Of a stretch of DNA of 64,000 nt, positions 63,016-64,000 are shown piece by piece. The number at the start of each line of letters is the position of its first letter. Positions within the stretch are counted from its first letter, which is position 1. The notes under the pieces are model-generated. The model ran no database searches. It had not been told where the DNA came from and saw only the letters and a list, made by a program, of their open reading frames with translations. Source of the stretch: Megaleporinus macrocephalus (lineage: Eukaryota > Chordata > Actinopteri > Characiformes > Anostomidae); assembly GCA_021613375.1 (NCBI GenBank), contig CM038720.1, positions 15,035,962 to 15,099,961 on the forward strand, written 5' to 3'. The position numbers and the translations under genes are program-made.

Positions 63016-64000
63016 TGTTCTATTAAAAAGGTACTGAAATATTAACTATTTTTATCTCAGAATTTTAATTATAGTCTACAATTATCTACAATACTGTTCT
63101 AACTTTTAAGCAGCAAAACTTTTCGCAAAAACATGGAGCTGGCAAACTGTCTGTAGATGAGTCAGGCCAGACCAGGAACCCAGATTCTGACTTTAATTTA
63201 TACGTAATAAAAAACATGATTAAATCGCAATTGCTGTATTTATCAGAGGAAAATAGGCATCTTTAGTCATTTAGCTTCAAAGGCGTAGGCCATGGGCTTC
63301 TGGACGCCACAAAATTCTGTTTATGTCCAAGTCTCTGAATGTCATTTTAGCTCATCTCAACAGTGCACGCTGTCTGCATATTTCATGGCCACACAAAGAA
63401 CAGCCTGTTACACGCACACAGAGATGTTGGGTCAAAGAGTCAGCAACCAGACACGCTATCAAATGACTGTAGACACAACAGCAAGTTAAAAATGTGCCAC
63501 AGGGTCTCCATGCCTGAGCCCGTTTTCAGAGCAAGGCACACTGGCCTGCAGAGCACAGGCTGGGCAGGAAGTCAACAAGCAGTGTACTCTGACAGATAAC
63601 TGCTAAGACAAAAGGCTGGCTGCCTTGTCATACAGAGTTAAATCTGTCCAAAATCACAGGCCTGATCAATCATCGTGTGAAATGCTGTACTGCAGTGTTC
63701 ACTGCTCAATCTCTTAGAGATGAAAACCACTGGTGCTGTATGTGCACACACAATCATCACTGTCTTGCAGCCAGTATTCATTGACTTATGTAAAACTTTA
63801 GCTTTGCTATTCCTGCAATATTGTTTCCTACAATCCTACATTCCTACAATCATACGTTTTAAAAAAATTTTTACAGTCTAATTGTAAATAGTTAGAAACA
63901 CAGTGGCTCTTATTCATCAAATCTGTGTAAAGTAAAATTTCACCAACAGGTTTGTTATTTATCAATTATATCTTTGATCCTTACAATCGCGACTCGCATC

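Larger units (their letters stand above)
20693..64000 (-). other. ttc28: TTC28 intron, partial (more than 43 kb)
   Basis: No further TTC28 exon was recognised between here and the right edge; the expected upstream exon (the NRSAAY-type TPR before AYFRQG) is absent from the frames I read. Contents are listed separately. Stretches without any recognised element include 20700-21720, 22900-25050, 26130-29470, 30360-32460, 33000-34480, 35450-37740, 38730-42590, 42640-49120, 49280-57260, 57460-59150, 59890-61920 and 63020-64000. These are mostly unique sequence with short simple repeats. Several hold the candidate conserved blocks described below. Confidence 0.8.

Overview
This is a vertebrate, almost certainly teleost-fish, genomic window. 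It lies almost entirely inside introns of one gene on the minus strand. Three short exons at 20545-20692, 8490-8762 and 1372-1502 encode consecutive pieces of the tetratricopeptide-repeat protein TTC28. Each is bounded by AG acceptors and GT donors, the codon phases join exactly (0-1, 1-1, 1-0), and the translation matches what I know of vertebrate TTC28 almost residue for residue. The start codon and first exon(s) lie beyond base 64000 and the rest of the gene lies below base 1. The fish assignment rests on the repeats: L2-type and Rex/CR1-type LINEs, an L1/Tx1-type fragment, several Tc1/mariner families with teleost-type ends, a teleost-type tRNA SINE, and very long CA, TA and GA microsatellites. 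An ostariophysan such as a characin or catfish is possible but not proven.

Layout. 1-1371: AT-rich intron downstream of the third exon. 1503-8489: intron with an interstitial telomeric (CCCTAA)n array near 2.2 kb, a (TA)31 tract at 3.55 kb, a Rex/CR1-like LINE 3' end at 4.93-5.6 kb, a self-complementary DNA element at 6.9-7.6 kb and one copy of a dispersed repeat at 7.63-7.86 kb. 8763-20544: intron with a truncated L2 LINE (8957-11158, minus strand, reverse-transcriptase active-site region deleted), an abutting Tc1 deletion derivative (to 11528), an L1/Tx1 LINE ORF2 tail (13.3-13.6 kb), a DNA transposon with terminal inverted repeats (14.94-15.44 kb), a 300-bp polypurine tract and TG/TC/CA tracts (17.6-18.3 kb), and a second copy of the 7.63-kb repeat (19.98-20.24 kb).

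20693-64000 is one intron piece of more than 43 kb in which I find no coding exon. It holds a 42-bp minisatellite (21.7-22.0 kb), a long TA tract (22.8 kb), Tc1 relics at 29.8, 32.5, 59.2 and 61.9 kb, a fold-back element with arms of about 70 bp (34.5-34.9 kb), a SINE at 57.3 kb and many microsatellites. Between them lie blocks of non-repetitive sequence rich in homeodomain-like, PBX/MEIS-like and GATA-like words. These look like candidate conserved regulatory sequence, for example 25.06, 31.1, 36.05, 39.3, 43.05, 48.6, 51.4, 53.0 and 55.98 kb. No CRISPR, operon, viral gene or convincing independent gene was seen. Most open reading frames of 60-190 codons are chance frames or translated simple repeats.
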